Assembly (NCBI GenBank): GCA_022410635.1 | Contig: JAJVDF010000020.1 | Location: forward strand, 195,977-259,976 | DNA: 64,000 bases | Reading direction: 5' to 3' | Source of the DNA: Tretioscincus oriximinensis | Taxonomy: Eukaryota > Chordata > Lepidosauria > Squamata > Gymnophthalmidae | Shown here: in pieces, positions 11,402 through 23,245 of the stretch | How positions within the stretch are numbered: position 1 is the stretch's first letter | How the letters are laid out: each line of letters opens with the position of its first letter | The notes under the pieces: generated by a model | What the model saw: the letters and a program-made list of their open reading frames with translations, nothing else | The model's database searches: none | What the model was told of the DNA's origin: nothing | Position numbers and translations under genes: made by a program

Positions 11402-12486
11402 TTTACAAATCTCATTTTCCCCCCTTCCTACGCCTGGCCATGTGTTCCTCTGTGTCATTTGAATTGTTTAATGCAAATATGGAAGCAGAATTGGATTTTT
11501 TTTGCCTTTAGGTGCTGCATAGTAGGAATTTAACAGAGTATTTTTTNAAAAATCAAAAATTATTTCAGTTTTCATTTCACTTTCAAGACATCAAAGGTCA
11601 CACTGTCACAATCTTCTTTCATCAAAAGCAAATGGGAAATTGCGATCCTTCACTCCTCCTAAACCCTTTATCCTGCCTGCTGCTGCTGATCATCCGTTCA
11701 TTTTGTACCCTTCATTCTGTCTGCAACAAAAATTTCAAATTTCTGTGTGGCAGGAAGCAGATTCAGTCTGTGCTCTCTTTTGCAAGTGTGATGGAAAACC
11801 AAATAATATACTGAGCCCAGAAAATCCCATAGGTATCCATGAAGAAAAGTCTCACTAGGTAAGAGTGCATTGAGACAGCTGCCTTTTTGGCTGTGTACAT
11901 AAACAGGACATATCCTGTGGCTGGCCACAAGTACACAGCCAATGCATTTCCTCTCTATGGATTTGCCTTCGTTACACAGGAAACCTTGTCTTAATTCCAA
12001 GCTTGGCTGTTCTGTATCCCTTTTGTCATTGGTTACTAGGTCTGTTGCTGACTGGGATAATTCAAGGGAAAAAATTCTCACTTTTAAAGTCATCTGAGTT
12101 TAGCAAGTCTGCAAATTGTATTTTTTAAATTACATCAATGCTTTTTTCAATATAAATTTAACTGGAACAAGCAACTGATCACCCTCCTAGCTTCCACTTT
12201 ACTGAATGATAAGGCTGGAAATCTCAGCAGGTCTCAGAAGCTCTTGCAGGTGATGTCCACATGGTGCCATCATAGTTCAAAGACATGACATTGCACTGCA
12301 AAAGCTGCATTTATTTATTTATTTACATTTGTATACCACTCTATAACNGAAGAAAATGCGTAATGATAGCCTTTTCTAGTACTATCACTGCTGGAAACCC
12401 TCATTTATATGAGAGGACTACACAACTACAGACCCCCATAATTACACTATTAGAGAATGAAAAAATCCATGTATGCATCACTTATA
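11402..12486. other. Non-coding; short LINE-tail scrap near 12300
   Basis: Nothing gene-like. About 12303-12350 (TTATTTATTTATTTACATTT then TATACCACTCTATAAC) resembles the end of a LINE tail on the minus strand. Confidence 0.45.
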
Positions 12487-12693
12487 CAGGGTGCTTCAAA
12501 AATGTATACACACTGTGAACTTCCATAGAAAATTTATTTACTGTTCTACTGTTCTACATAGTTAAATTTCAGGAAATTAGAAAGCTTAAAGNCCAATGTA
12601 AATAAAACGTAAATAACAAATGAGTACGAGTCACCACTGATTCTGTACATCGTATGGAAGTTCAAAATGTGTATACATTTTTGAAGCACCCTG
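12487..12693. mobile_element. Mariner-type MITE with TA target duplication
   Basis: Inverted terminal repeats CAGGGTGCTTCAAAAATG at both ends, flanked by TA (12485-12486 and 12694-12695), the Tc1/mariner target. The inverted repeats extend about 40 bp inward with few differences. The interior has no coding capacity. It is the same family as 56115-56317, which keeps more interior sequence. Confidence 0.8.
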
Positions 12694-12959
12694 TATGATC
12701 TCTCTCTTCAAACAAGATCAAATTGTTAACATCAAGTCACTTAATCATCCAATTTAAATATTTTCTAATATGTCTCTTGAATTTATTCCTTTTTCTAGTC
12801 CTTTCCTGAAATTTGTATAATTGTCCCTTCCATTACCACATCTTCCATATGAAAGATACATAGACATGCTTAGAATCAATATTTACATTCTTTTCAAGCC
12901 TATTCATTAAAAGGATCTGTACAGTTTGAATAAATGTGTTTTTTCTTCCCACTTTCAGG
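12694..12959. other. Non-coding, nothing recognised
   Basis: AT-rich spacer between two repeats. Confidence 0.5.
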
Positions 12960-13083
12960 TATTGTTTTACATTTTTTTTAATTTGTCAATTTTGTCTTGT
13001 TTTATTGTTGGCTGCCCCAGGACCTTTGGGTGTAGGGCAGGGTAGAAGTATAAATTAAAAAGTAAATTAAAAAACAAATAAAT
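12960..13083 (+). mobile_element. Degenerate LINE 3' tail
   Basis: TGTTGGCTGCCCCAGGACC, then TGTAGGGCAGGGTAGAAGTA and an A-rich tail, a diverged relative of the tail at 11278-11401. It abuts the SINE at 13084. Confidence 0.6.
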
Positions 13084-13363
13084 AGAAGAAGAACTGGGTT
13101 TTATACCCCATTTTTCTCACCTAAAGGGACTCAAAACNGCTTACAAAGTTATATTCTTCACCTGAAGTCTTACCTTCTATATTCTACACTGTGGTGGTTC
13201 CCATTTATCTGGTTGCAGTCAATTNCATTTTTTTGCAATTCTTGCTTTCGAATAGCTGGGTTGGCTAGAACTACAGGTTAGCAGAAGATGCTCACCCTTC
13301 CTGATGTCTGACACAGTGCCTTGAAACCCAATCACTCCTTAGCGACTGCACCATTCATGTCTT
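13084..13363 (-). repeat. tRNA-derived SINE (second type), diverged
   Basis: On the minus strand it has the body ACCTGTAGTTCTAGCCAACC and CAGCTATTCGAAAGC, and ends in a TTCTTC tail. The tRNA-like head is worn. It matches 22741-23056 throughout at reduced identity. Two Ns lie inside. Confidence 0.75.
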
Positions 13364-13364
13364 C

Positions 13365-13450
<86 letters not shown>
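13365..13450 (+). repeat. (AAT)n microsatellite
   Basis: About 28 uninterrupted trinucleotide units directly downstream of the SINE. Confidence 0.97.
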
Positions 13451-13451
<1 letters not shown>

Positions 13452-14146
13452 GAAAATAAATCTGTTTTATTTTCTGCCACCCCCACCCCCAAGCATTGCA
13501 ACTCTGCAGTATGTTGCTACAATCCTGTGAAACATACGCAAGATCTAGCTATCTCTAGGAAACAGCAGAAGGTATCAAAAAGGTAAACATTATTCTTTAC
13601 ATGAGGGCTATTTTTCAAAAGTGTTTTGGCTTTTTATTACTTAGGTGTTATCAGAGCATTAGAAGCCTTTTGAAACAAATCCCTCTAAGTCCTGTGTGCT
13701 CACCATGGGAAAACTAATGACAAAATATTGAAGTTACTAAGTGGGGAAAAATCAATGAAATGAAACTTAGTGTGTATCATTAGAATTACTGACAGAGGAG
13801 AAATACTTAAGATTCTGAACTTTAGAAGAGAGGAAAAAAATCTTCATATTTCACTTTAAATTTCAACAGATCTCTTTGACACTTTCCCACAGCAAAACAT
13901 AAAATACAACAACATGTTCATAGTTTAGTGCAAAGTTGCTTTCTGTACAATGTGACAGATAAAATCCTTGTTTAGCTAGGGGTAAAAGAGAGATGCTAAT
14001 TACGTTCTGTAATCAAATGAAACCCTAAGGCAAGTTGAAAATTCTCAACCTGCCAACTCTCATTCATAAACATATTTCAATTGCATTTTGCCAAAGTTAT
14101 AAGAGAAAAAATGTTTCTCTAAGGCGAATATTTTTTGTCTTTGAAG
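13451..14146. other. Non-coding, nothing recognised
   Basis: AT-rich. Its last 20 bases form the pyrimidine-rich acceptor of the candidate exon that follows. Confidence 0.5.
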
Positions 14147-14247
14147 GATTACGCAGCAATTGCAAAACTGCATTAAAAATGTCTTTGGGCCAAAATATTA
14201 TGAAAACGTAGGAGACACAGCTGCCAGAATCTTTGCATTATCAGCAG
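14147..14247 (+). CDS. Possible internal coding exon, unknown gene
   Basis: A 101-nt block follows an acceptor-like TATTTTTTGTCTTTGAAG and ends at a strong donor (CAGCAG/GTGAGT, GT at 14248-14249). One of three frames is open throughout, entering in phase 2 and leaving in phase 1. It gives 33 residues with the stretch VFGPKYYENVGDTAARIF, a balanced composition unusual for random AT-rich sequence. I do not recognise the family. No other plus-strand exon with compatible phase was found in the window, so either introns exceed the window or the signal is chance. Confidence 0.35.
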
Positions 14248-16081
14248 GTGAGTGCAGATATCTCCACATCTACTTGAACTCCATAGCAATAAAAAGAAGT
14301 GAACAGATGCCATAATCAGAAGGAACATGGATTTGTATATTTTTAAAGTGTTGCATTTTATGAATACTAAAATAGCTTAAGATGCTACTTTATTGATGAT
14401 CTGAACAGAATCTGGAGGCCATCAGTGACTTTAGATAGTAAAAGTGAGATACTTTCAGAGTCCCTCAAATAATAAATTGCAGTTTATTAGATTTTCTAAT
14501 TGCAATTAGTCCCATTAATTGCACTGCACATTAAGTGAGCATACAAGAGTGTAGAATGGTATATCTGGTTCTGACGAGAGGATGAAAAGATAAAAAATAA
14601 ATGGGAGATTATACTATGATATGATTATATGGTGGATTTTATGTTATATAACTGCATTAGGCAGAGAAGAATGCATATGACTGGTATGACAATCACATCA
14701 ACATGGGCGGAAAAATGGAACAAGCACATTGAAGAATTTTTAGAACTAAAAATGTAAGATTAATGCATACTATACTCAAGATTCTGGATCAAAGAAATTT
14801 AATATAAAAAGAATATTGAGCCTTTTTCTTAACATCTAAGACTGCTTGCCGTGTGTCTGTGTGTGCTGTTTATGTTTTATGTTTTATGTTCATTGTTTTA
14901 TATTTATATTGTTTCATTTTTTATTTGGTAAATAATAATAATAAAAATAGATGATAAACTGCATTAGATGTATATTATAAAATATTACTTAAAAATAGCT
15001 GCCCCTTGAATAACACAGTTTTGTTCTCACTAAATTGAGAAAAGAACTTTCGGCCTAAGTTCACTTTTTATACAGCGTGATTTTATTCTTACACTGAAGG
15101 TAAAATATGGATTCATTTAATGCAATCTAAAAAGAGTCGCTAGTGTGTTTTGCTTTGAAAATTTTGAAGAAAAGGCACAGTTTAAGGGAACGAAGAAATA
15201 GCTAACATGCGACTGGATGAGCTAGGTCGTAAGTTTTACTATTTGCTCTACATTTCTATTTTGAACCATAAGTATGTATCTCTGAACAATCTTTAATGTG
15301 CATAAATTCACACACAAATACAAACATTTATACATATTTATTCCTCTGTGTATACTTTATGCAGAAATTTTCAGGTGCTGTTTCTGTATAGTATATAATA
15401 TCCAGGAGGCAGAATCTGTGCAACATGTGCTTTTAATTTGTAAATTCTGTGCTGGGAACAACTTTGAATAGCTTAATCCCATTTTAACCACATTAGCAGA
15501 CAGGTGCCCTTATAACTGCCAGCCAACAATGATATAGGCCACAAGGAAGCACAAAATGGTGGCTTGCAATCTTGATCAGATACACTGTCACAAAGCTTGG
15601 TTTGGAGAGATCAAAATCTAGTGATGAATTGCCATTTTACTACTGCTACTAGTATAAAATCTTTACTAAAGTTTAAATTTCCTCTATCCATGCATAGCAC
15701 AGCTTTCTGACACCATGCTATGTGGATTGCCCATCTTGTTTCTGAAAGCTGGGAACAAAAGATCCAGTCTTCCAAGTTGTCAGTGGGCCTTTTGCAACTA
15801 GGCATCCAAGTGTGGCACATTTCCAGTGCTACTTTCTGGCACTGGTTGAAATGGTACTGGGCGTGCTATGACAGTTCTTAGATGCACACTGTTTGGATGA
15901 GAATGCCTTTCATTTTTTTTACTTTGGATACTTTCCATGCTTTAGATCAAAAGACCCAATATCTCCCTTCCAAAATATGGCTAAGTCTGCAAAATGATTT
16001 TTATTTCTTATGGTTTATCTCACTGTTGCTTTGTCACAAATTCAGCAACCTTGTATACATTTAACACTGAACCTATTTTTC
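14248..16081. other. Non-coding, nothing recognised
   Basis: AT-rich; a few TTTTATG tandem units near 14869-14890. No gene or repeat named. Confidence 0.5.
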
Positions 16082-16140
16082 CCCCCATAACAACCTGAGA
16101 AGTAGGCCATCATGTTAGAAAGTGATTTGCCATTCAGCCA
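16082..16140. repeat. MIR-like SINE scrap
   Basis: AACAACCTGAGAAGTAGGCC and GTGATTTGCC resemble the conserved core of old amniote tRNA SINEs of the MIR type. The fragment is short and diverged. Confidence 0.3.
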
Positions 16141-16743
16141 GAATAACTAGGCTTGACCATAATGTGTACCTTTTACCAAACTATACTATATAAAAGCAAG
16201 AATGCAATCCAACTTCTGGTCCTGGACCAGAAACTCCACCTTACAAATGGTGCCATCCACATAGTTTTGCCGTACAGCAGCAAAATGCATATCAAGGCAT
16301 TAAATAGTGGTGCCCATGCTTGGACATGCCCACACTCATGGTGCAAATGTGTCACCACCATCCCTGGCCAGCTGGAGCTTCCTTGATTGGCACCTTAAGG
16401 TAAGAGTGGAACACAGCAAGAAGACACGGAGGTAGGAAAAACATCATGAGGGGAGCAGGAAATGATGCGGGAGGGACATGTGGGGAGAGGAGGGGAGGGA
16501 GAAGGGATGATAGGAGGAAGCAAGAGAGCATGCTCTATTGCCTTGGAGCGGGCTCTCTTAACTAACATTGACAATAAAACAGAAAGCTACATAAATTTGA
16601 AAAAGGCTGTAAGGATTACAATAGCTGTTCTGCCTCCCCCTTACAATTATGCTGTACAGAATCTGCAACTTGAAATTAAAATTGAACTATATTGCTATAG
16701 AATATAATTGTTTGTTTTAGAGCTGAAGTTGTTTGCAAACACA
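16141..16743. other. Non-coding, G-rich patch
   Basis: No gene. A purine-rich segment at 16440-16520 is compositionally distinct and unassigned. Confidence 0.45.
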
Positions 16744-17452
16744 GGCCGAGTTCTCACAAGGGGAAAAAAACAGGAGTGAAAGCTGTGTGGCTTTATACTT
16801 GGCTCACACAGTTCCCCTATAATCCAGTGGGGGAGCACTTTCATGATACGCTGTTTGCAAAGCCACATGTTACCGGAAGAAAGTTTGCCCTTAAAATCGA
16901 CGCAGGTGCAGTTCTTCGCAATTTGGGCTAACTGTGCTCTGGCTACAATTTGCTCGTAGTGGGAATGCTTATGTGCAAATGCTGCCACTGTGAATCTGGT
17001 CTCCTCTACCACTGGACATTGGAGGGAGTTCCCAGAATGGGTTGCTGAGCACTTCTGATGTGCCACTACTTCTGTACTAACCTCTGAGGAAGTTACAGTA
17101 CTTTTGAAATTTTTGTTGTTGTTGTGGGTTCTAGTTTTGCACATACATCAACATATATGTTTTCAACTTTTTTTATCTAATGGAGGTTTACATTTGCACA
17201 AGTGTCGGGCAACTTAAAAACCAAGGGCTGGAGTAGGGCATGGAAAGAGGAGAGTGCAGGGCACAGGTAGAGGTGCGTGGTGCGGATTATGATAACGGAT
17301 TACCCAACCAATACAGACGTTAAGTCCTGAAACTAACAAATGAGGAAATAGATTTTAAACAGAGCTGAAAACATAAGGAATCGATGGGAATCAACTGTAT
17401 TCAATTCGCAGTACTCAAAACTCACTTCATTTGGCCCCATGAGAACTCGGCC
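16744..17452. mobile_element. Inverted-repeat DNA element (709 bp), unknown family
   Basis: Terminal inverted repeat GGCCGAGTTCTCA at the left, with its complement TGAGAACTCGGCC at the right, flanked on both sides by acaca. The interior is richer in GC than the flanks. The 149-codon minus-strand frame 16695-17144 crosses the left terminus and has no transposase similarity, so it is judged spurious. A non-autonomous DNA transposon is the simplest reading; the acaca repeat may be a 5-bp target duplication or coincidence. Confidence 0.55.
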
Positions 17453-17949
17453 ACACAGATGTTAATGAAAATTACCTTTCAAACTGACTAGGCTATGTAG
17501 AATCTGAAAAATCTCAAGAAGATTTCTTCCTTTTTCTTAACTGTGATTTTATTTCTTCAGTTGATTAGGTGAATCATTTCATCTTTAAATCTCGTTTCTG
17601 AATCAGGAGTGAATGTTGCATTTCATGTCTTAATTCAGAATAAATATCTATAACTTTTACAAGATATGTGACTGAGCCCAGTAAACAATCCCTTGGATAC
17701 TATAATTTCTTCGCAATACACTCAACACCTGCATGAACACATTTTTTTTGTTAGTGGTGTCTATTAAATTCCATATGAAGCAGTAGCAGAAAAGAGAAGC
17801 TTTAGTCAAGGTGCCTTTACTAGAACCAAATGCATACAGAATTGGCGGAAGATCATACAATTCGGTTTTTCAGGCTTGACAAACCCTATTATATTTCATT
17901 CCCCTCAACACGTCTTCCATTTAAGATTATATGTATAAAAATAATTTTT
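17453..17949. other. Non-coding, nothing recognised
   Basis: AT-rich spacer with no recognised repeat. Confidence 0.5.
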
Positions 17950-18110
17950 ATGTATGGGTATCCTACTACCTGGCCATTGGGGGGAGGGGAGGTGGGATTG
18001 TGTCTAGGTAAGTTTACTGTGTTTTGTTAGATGTTGTGTTTTTAAGTTGTATTGATTGTATTCTTTGTTATTCTGTTATCCAAAAAACTTTAAAAAAATT
18101 AAAAACAAAT
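17950..18110 (+). mobile_element. Probable L1 3' UTR end
   Basis: A purine tract (GGGGGGAGGGGAGGTGGG), then a T/G-rich stretch and an A-rich end (AACTTTAAAAAAATTAAAAA) fit the 3' UTR of vertebrate L1. No ORF2 remains, so the call rests on layout. Confidence 0.45.
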
Positions 18111-18928
18111 TCTTATACAACTATAAAGAGAGATTAAAAAAATAAGAAATAGTGGGGAAGAGAAATCGTCTGCTAGGTGTCCAAGACATTTTGGGAAACT
18201 AAGGATATTCATAAGTACTCTTAGGAAGATGCTGATGCTGGCAAGAGTATACATGGCAATAAGTTTCACTTAGAAGATATGTACAATAATCCAGATGTTG
18301 TTTCAAATATTTGATTTTAAGAAGAAGTTTTAAATAATGATGGCATGGTAAGAAGCATTTTATACATGCACAAATACTGTAACTGCCAAATTTACCCTTT
18401 AAAAAGAAATTATGTATTGAGGCTTCAGTCTTTATTTCTAACATGTGATTTACAGTTTTTCAGCCTTTTCAGAAACAATTAGCGTACAAACTACCTCCAA
18501 CATATTTTGCAAAAATTAAGGTGCTGCTCTTCATTGTGAAAATGAGCTGACTAAACTGACCCAACCATAGTCTTTAGCAATGTTTCCACTTACTTCTAGA
18601 CCTGATCCCCCACGTTCTATTTCCTGCCCTTTAGAGACCATTTTACCTTCTGTCCGCCCCATGGAACCATGCATGTCCAGTATTCCATATGCTCCAAAAG
18701 TCTTCATTGTGCAGTTGATACCCTACGCATATTATCAGATTTAGCAGTCTCCATTGTGTAAAGTCTGAAAGAAAAGCTGCCTCAAAGCTTCAGTATGCAA
18801 AGTGTAAAACACTCATTGGCTCTTGCCTGGTCTACATTGCTTGGGAATTGTAATAAGACTCGCCAAGAATGCTGGGGCTTGCAGTTAGGCAAGTGCAGCA
18901 TTGATTTCTGGGGCTTATGATGTTAGGA
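18111..18928. other. Non-coding, nothing recognised
   Basis: No gene; a moderately GC-richer stretch at 18600-18900 is unassigned. Confidence 0.45.
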
Positions 18929-19003
18929 TAATTTATTTATTTATTTATTTATTTGGATTTATATGCCACCCCTCTCTGGAGACAGGGGGCGGCATATAAT
19001 GTA
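18929..19003 (-). repeat. SINE/LINE tail fragment
   Basis: On the minus strand, ATATGCCGCCCCCTGTCTCC then GGGTGGCATATAAATCC and an AATA repeat tail, the pattern that ends Sauria-type SINEs and their partner LINE. Confidence 0.6.
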
Positions 19004-19225
19004 ATGTGCCAGGATGTGAGTCAAGGATGGGGAGGGAACTGCAAACAAAATTGAAGGTAAATGGAAACATACCTGTGAATGTGTTGCCTTACTTTTAAAA
19101 AAAAGATTTAAAACTTTTTCTTGTTTGCTTACTGTATTGGCATGTCTGATAAGGTGCATCCAAGATGATGTTTCTGGGGAATTCCAGGAGTTAGCTAAGC
19201 ATGGTGGGGAGTAAGCAGGTGCTTG

Positions 19226-19452
19226 GGAGGCAGTCTGGTGTTGTGGTTAAAGTGTTAGATTCTTATCTGTAAGTCCCTTTCACAAAGCCAGCTGGGTGAT
19301 CTTGGGCTAGTCATAGTTCTTTGGAGCTCTCTCAGCATCCCTACTTTACAAGGTGTCTGCAGTGAAGAGAAAAACAGAAGGTTATATAAGCTGCTTAGAT
19401 TTCCTTTAGATTGAGAAAAGTATGGTATAAAAACCAACTCTTTTTCTTCTTG
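19226..19452 (+). repeat. Sauria-type SINE, diverged
   Basis: Head GTCTGGTGTTGTGGTTAAAG, middle CAGCTGGGTGATCTTGGGC, tail AGCTGCTTAGATTTCC then TATAAAAACCAACTC with a TTCTTC end. The order matches 1081-1350 in reverse orientation; box B is damaged. Confidence 0.75.
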
Positions 19453-20863
19453 GCCAGCTCTCAGAAAGTCCCAATGAGACAATATTGTTTGCAGTTCACC
19501 AACTGTATTGGCAAGCTGGAATATATAGCATGGGTCTCGTAGGATATGGTAAGAGGTGATACTGAGATTTTTTATATCCCACATTACCACCTGGAAACAA
19601 AAAGAAACAGCACACTGATCATGCCCTTTTTGAAGCAGTGCATGCTGGTCACATGCTGAGGTCCTACCTGTAGAACCAACATAGTTTGGAACTTTTCTTT
19701 ATATATTTTATAAACAGAGACAGGTCAATCCAATGCTTTAAGGCAGAATGGTGATTGAATGAGTACAAGTCTGTGATATACCAATATTCCATGAGAAATC
19801 AGGTTACATGTAGCCTGCTACCTTATAGGACATTTACAGCCTTGTGCCTTTGCCACATGAATGCTTCATATATGTTAATTGATGTGTCAAGCATATAATC
19901 CTTCTTATCAAAGACAGTAGTGAACTGGCTCATTTTCTGAGTAAAAATATGTGCAAAAAGGCACATTTAAGATGTTTCAAAATAAAATTCTGAGACTCCT
20001 TTTTCAGCAGTAAGAAATCATCGGTTCCCTTAAAAGCCTAATAAAAACATTAATGCAAGTTTTTCTGACATTCCGAGATAAGATGTAGGTATTGGTTTTC
20101 ACAAATCTATATTTAATGTGTTCATTAAATGAAGACCACTTACACAGAATATTCAGCTCATTCATTGGAAAACAGCAGGGTGAAAGCTTTTCTTCCCTCT
20201 TATTAAAATCTTCTTGGGTTAAATTTCAGTTACTACTTCTACTGTGCTTGAAAGTTCATTCTAAGCATTTCAAATATATTGACAGAGGTCATTTGTCTTG
20301 AGTGATGAGGTCAGGCTTGTGTCCAAGAATGACAAGACACGTGGGGAGAAGGAAGAAAAAATAATGGACCTATACATTGTCTTTTTGTTTTTTGCCTATT
20401 TTTGCCAAACTATCACTTTAGCCCCTGAATGCTGGACAGCCTATGCATTTCTCTTTCCTGGCATTTTATCATACATGCTTGACAGTTGAATACATTTTCA
20501 TACATTACCAGTGTATTGATGGTAACAAAATACAAAGATATGTAGATAGTAGGACATATCACTGTTAAAAATCAGTTTAAACATTCAGCATGCAAAGTCA
20601 TTTTCTAGAATTGGTGTTGCCAATTTTTTTGTGGCTATGCTGGGCATATTTAACATGGGAAGTACTAATTCATCCCTTCTTTTTTACAAACAAAAAGAGA
20701 GCAATGTCTCTGGTCCAATTAGTCACTGTGTTATAATTTAAATCAAACACTGAATGTTGCATGAAACTGAGGCTACAGACACACAAAAGGGGGGAAAAAC
20801 AATTGTGTTATGTTGCGAAAGAAATCACTTGCTAGTCATGCCACACTTACCTTCCTCCTGTTG
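19453..20863. other. Non-coding, nothing recognised
   Basis: AT-rich. A 69-codon frame at 20092-20301 and a 63-codon frame at 20298-20489 have no recognisable similarity. Confidence 0.5.
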
Positions 20864-21069
20864 TAGGCTAACCACATGACCCCTTTTGGGTGTGTGTGCG
20901 AAAATTTGGTTTTGCGGTGCCTCCCGTTTTTTCCTGAGAAAAATAAAATTTTAAACAGAATTTTTTTCGAAAAAAAATTGTTGTTTTGAAAAAAAAATTC
21001 AGCAAAAACCGTGAGGCACTCCAAAACCGGGTTTCTACCACTTCCAAAATGGGTCATCTGATCAGCCTA
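20864..21069. mobile_element. hAT-like hairpin MITE, complete copy
   Basis: 206-bp element flanked by the perfect 8-bp repeat tcctgttg (20856-20863 and 21070-21077). Ends are TAGGCTAACCACATGACCCC and, reversed, TAGGCTGATCAGATGACCC. The two halves are imperfect inverted copies (motifs AACCGGGTTT and GAGGCACTCC on one side mirrored on the other) with an AT-rich centre. No coding capacity. Relatives: 30408, 32412-32585 and 53095-53186. Confidence 0.8.
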
Positions 21070-22338
21070 TCCTGTTGCAAACACAAGCAAACAAACATTT
21101 AAACAGAATAGAGATGAGCTATCAGGATCATAGAAATCAGTTACATCCTGGATACTGAACTCTATGATGCTGTACGCCGAGCATGCTCAGTGGGGTCTAG
21201 GAGAATCTCTTGCTGCTTTCTTTGCTTGAGAGCCGACATATGAAAGCTTAGAAGGGGAATTACGGGGTGTTTCTCTAGTGTGTTGGAAAAAATCAGCAAT
21301 CGGAAAATTGCTAATTCTCACCCTTTTATTACTGATGCATAGCGAAGCCCAGCGCAACTACCCATTGGCCTATGTGGCCCGACAAGGAAGAAAGAGAAAC
21401 ATTGTGCTAAGGAAGAGGGAAATAATCATTGTGTAGCTGCACCTTAGTGTCATATAGCTGAAGAACCTATTCCATTGGAACTTGGAACAGTTGTGCAAAA
21501 CCAAGTCTTGAACACTGGTCACACATTTAACCCTTCTTTTAAGCAAAAGTGTGAACTTGGAACAAACTGGGTTTGAATTTTTTTTATGGAATAGCTTGCA
21601 AAACATTTTCACTGGAAATATTTTGCACACCTCTTAAACTAATGCCATTTCAGATGGCCTTTAAAGTGCTTCTGATTTGAAACAAACAAATGTGTTTCTT
21701 TTCTTATAGTCTGGAATGTTATAGAGCCTAATGAAGATGTTTTTTCCCCTTTAAAACTTGTACTGGAGAACTGCCTAATGAAAACTTTAAGTATATTTAC
21801 AAGCAGAATAGCAGGAAAATGATTTCTCAATTAAGGAAACTTCCTTTATTTTCTTTATATGAACACCTATTTAAACTCTATTTTTAGTACTTGCATGAGT
21901 GCCTGTTGTAAAGTTTCAAATGGCTAATGGAGTCTTTTCAAAACTAGTTGAAACTTACAGTTTTAATATGAATGCTAGAAAGCAAAATTGTATTATAATT
22001 ACAAAACTACTAAAATGGATGGCAAGACATTTAAAATTCAACCCTGAATATTTTTAAATATGAAAAGAATATAGTTTCAAAGTGCAAGAATATTCTGCAG
22101 CTTTTCTACAATGATGTTACTATAAGCGGCTATGCTAACTTTTGACATAAGTGTCTAATTATGGACACTCAAACCTAAATTATTCACATTGATCCACAAG
22201 TTTTGCAGAAAAAAGGAACATGTTTTTCCTTCTTTTACACATCAGCATAGCTTTATCCTACCTTCCTCCCCCCTAAAACAAATAGCACCAAACAGCTTGC
22301 AACATATATATTTTTAAAAAAATACAATGTTAAAAATT
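21070..22338. other. Non-coding, nothing recognised
   Basis: AT-rich; no repeat or gene named. Confidence 0.5.
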
Positions 22339-22707
22339 GGGGCACATCCACATGACATGGTTTGCCTTGCTTCAAAAAAAGAAAGGACTAGCCCCATTTT
22401 ATCTTGTCTTTCTGAGCTGTTGCAACTCTTTACATAGCAATAGCATCACATGACCAGCCCCGAAAGGCATTGCTGCACTTGTCTGAGCCAATGAGCTTTT
22501 ACAGTTAGCATTGCTGAAGGTCCCCATACAGCTTTCTTTCAAACTTTACAAAATGCCGGCTGCTGAATCAGATAAAACATAGNGACAAGTTATTAAACCA
22601 CGAAGGTCCTTTTCAGCAAATGGAACACTGGACACTCGTGACTCCCTGTGGCACAGAGAAGTTAAAGTCATGTCCAACTTGCTGTATATCATGTGTGAAG
22701 ATAGGCC
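22339..22707. repeat. Old MITE-like interspersed repeat
   Basis: Imperfect inverted ends (GGGGCACATCCACATGACAT against the reversed right end GGCCTATCTTCACACATGAT). The interior block near 22548-22625 recurs at about 60900 and 6650, so it is an interspersed family. One N at 22583. Confidence 0.55.
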
Positions 22708-22740
22708 ATAGACTTTCATTGAAAACTAAAGTATATTAGA

Positions 22741-23056
22741 ATGAAGAAGAAGAAGAAGAACTGGGTTCTTATACCCCACTTTTCTCACCTTTCAAAGGGA
22801 CTCAAAGCGGCTTACAAGGGTATTCTTTGCCCGAAGGCTTACATTCTATGTTCCCCACCAGGATCTGGTGGTTCCCATGTATCTACTTGCAGTCGTTGCA
22901 ATTTCTTGCAATTCGTGCTTTCGAATAGCTGGGTTGGCTAGAGCTACAGGCTAGTGGAAGGTGCTAACCCCTCCCCATGTCTGACACAGGGCTTCGAAAC
23001 CCGTTCTCCCAGCTGAGAGATGAATTCCTTAGCAACTGAGCTATCCGTGCCTGCCA
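22741..23056 (-). repeat. tRNA-derived SINE (second type), best copy
   Basis: On the minus strand: tRNA-like head GGATAGCTCAGTTGCTAAGG (box A) and GGTTTCGAAGCCC (box B), body CTGTAGCTCTAGCCAACCC and CATGGGAACCACCAG, tail AGCCGCTTTGAGTCCC then GGTGAGAAAAGTGGGGTATA with TTCTTC repeats. Five copies lie in this window (8717, 13084, 22741, 42355, 44550), all about 280-320 bp without insertions. Confidence 0.85.
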
Positions 23057-23245
23057 ACACTAAAAATTAAAGCAAATTTCCAAAAAAAAATATTGGCTAC
23101 ATTTTTTTCTTTTAAAGAGTTTTCCATTTACTTTCAGTCCCAAAGAATGAAGTTTAGTTTACAAACAACATATTAAGTTCATTCTTCAGGTCTGTGTTAG
23201 AGGGATTTCCACAGATGATGGTGAAACACATAAATGCAAATGGGA

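Noticed and set aside
13321..13530. 69-codon frame with poly-isoleucine
   Set aside because: It is a direct translation of the (AAT)n microsatellite.
16695..17144. 149-codon minus-strand frame
   Set aside because: It crosses the terminal repeat of the inverted-repeat element at 16744 and shows no transposase motif.
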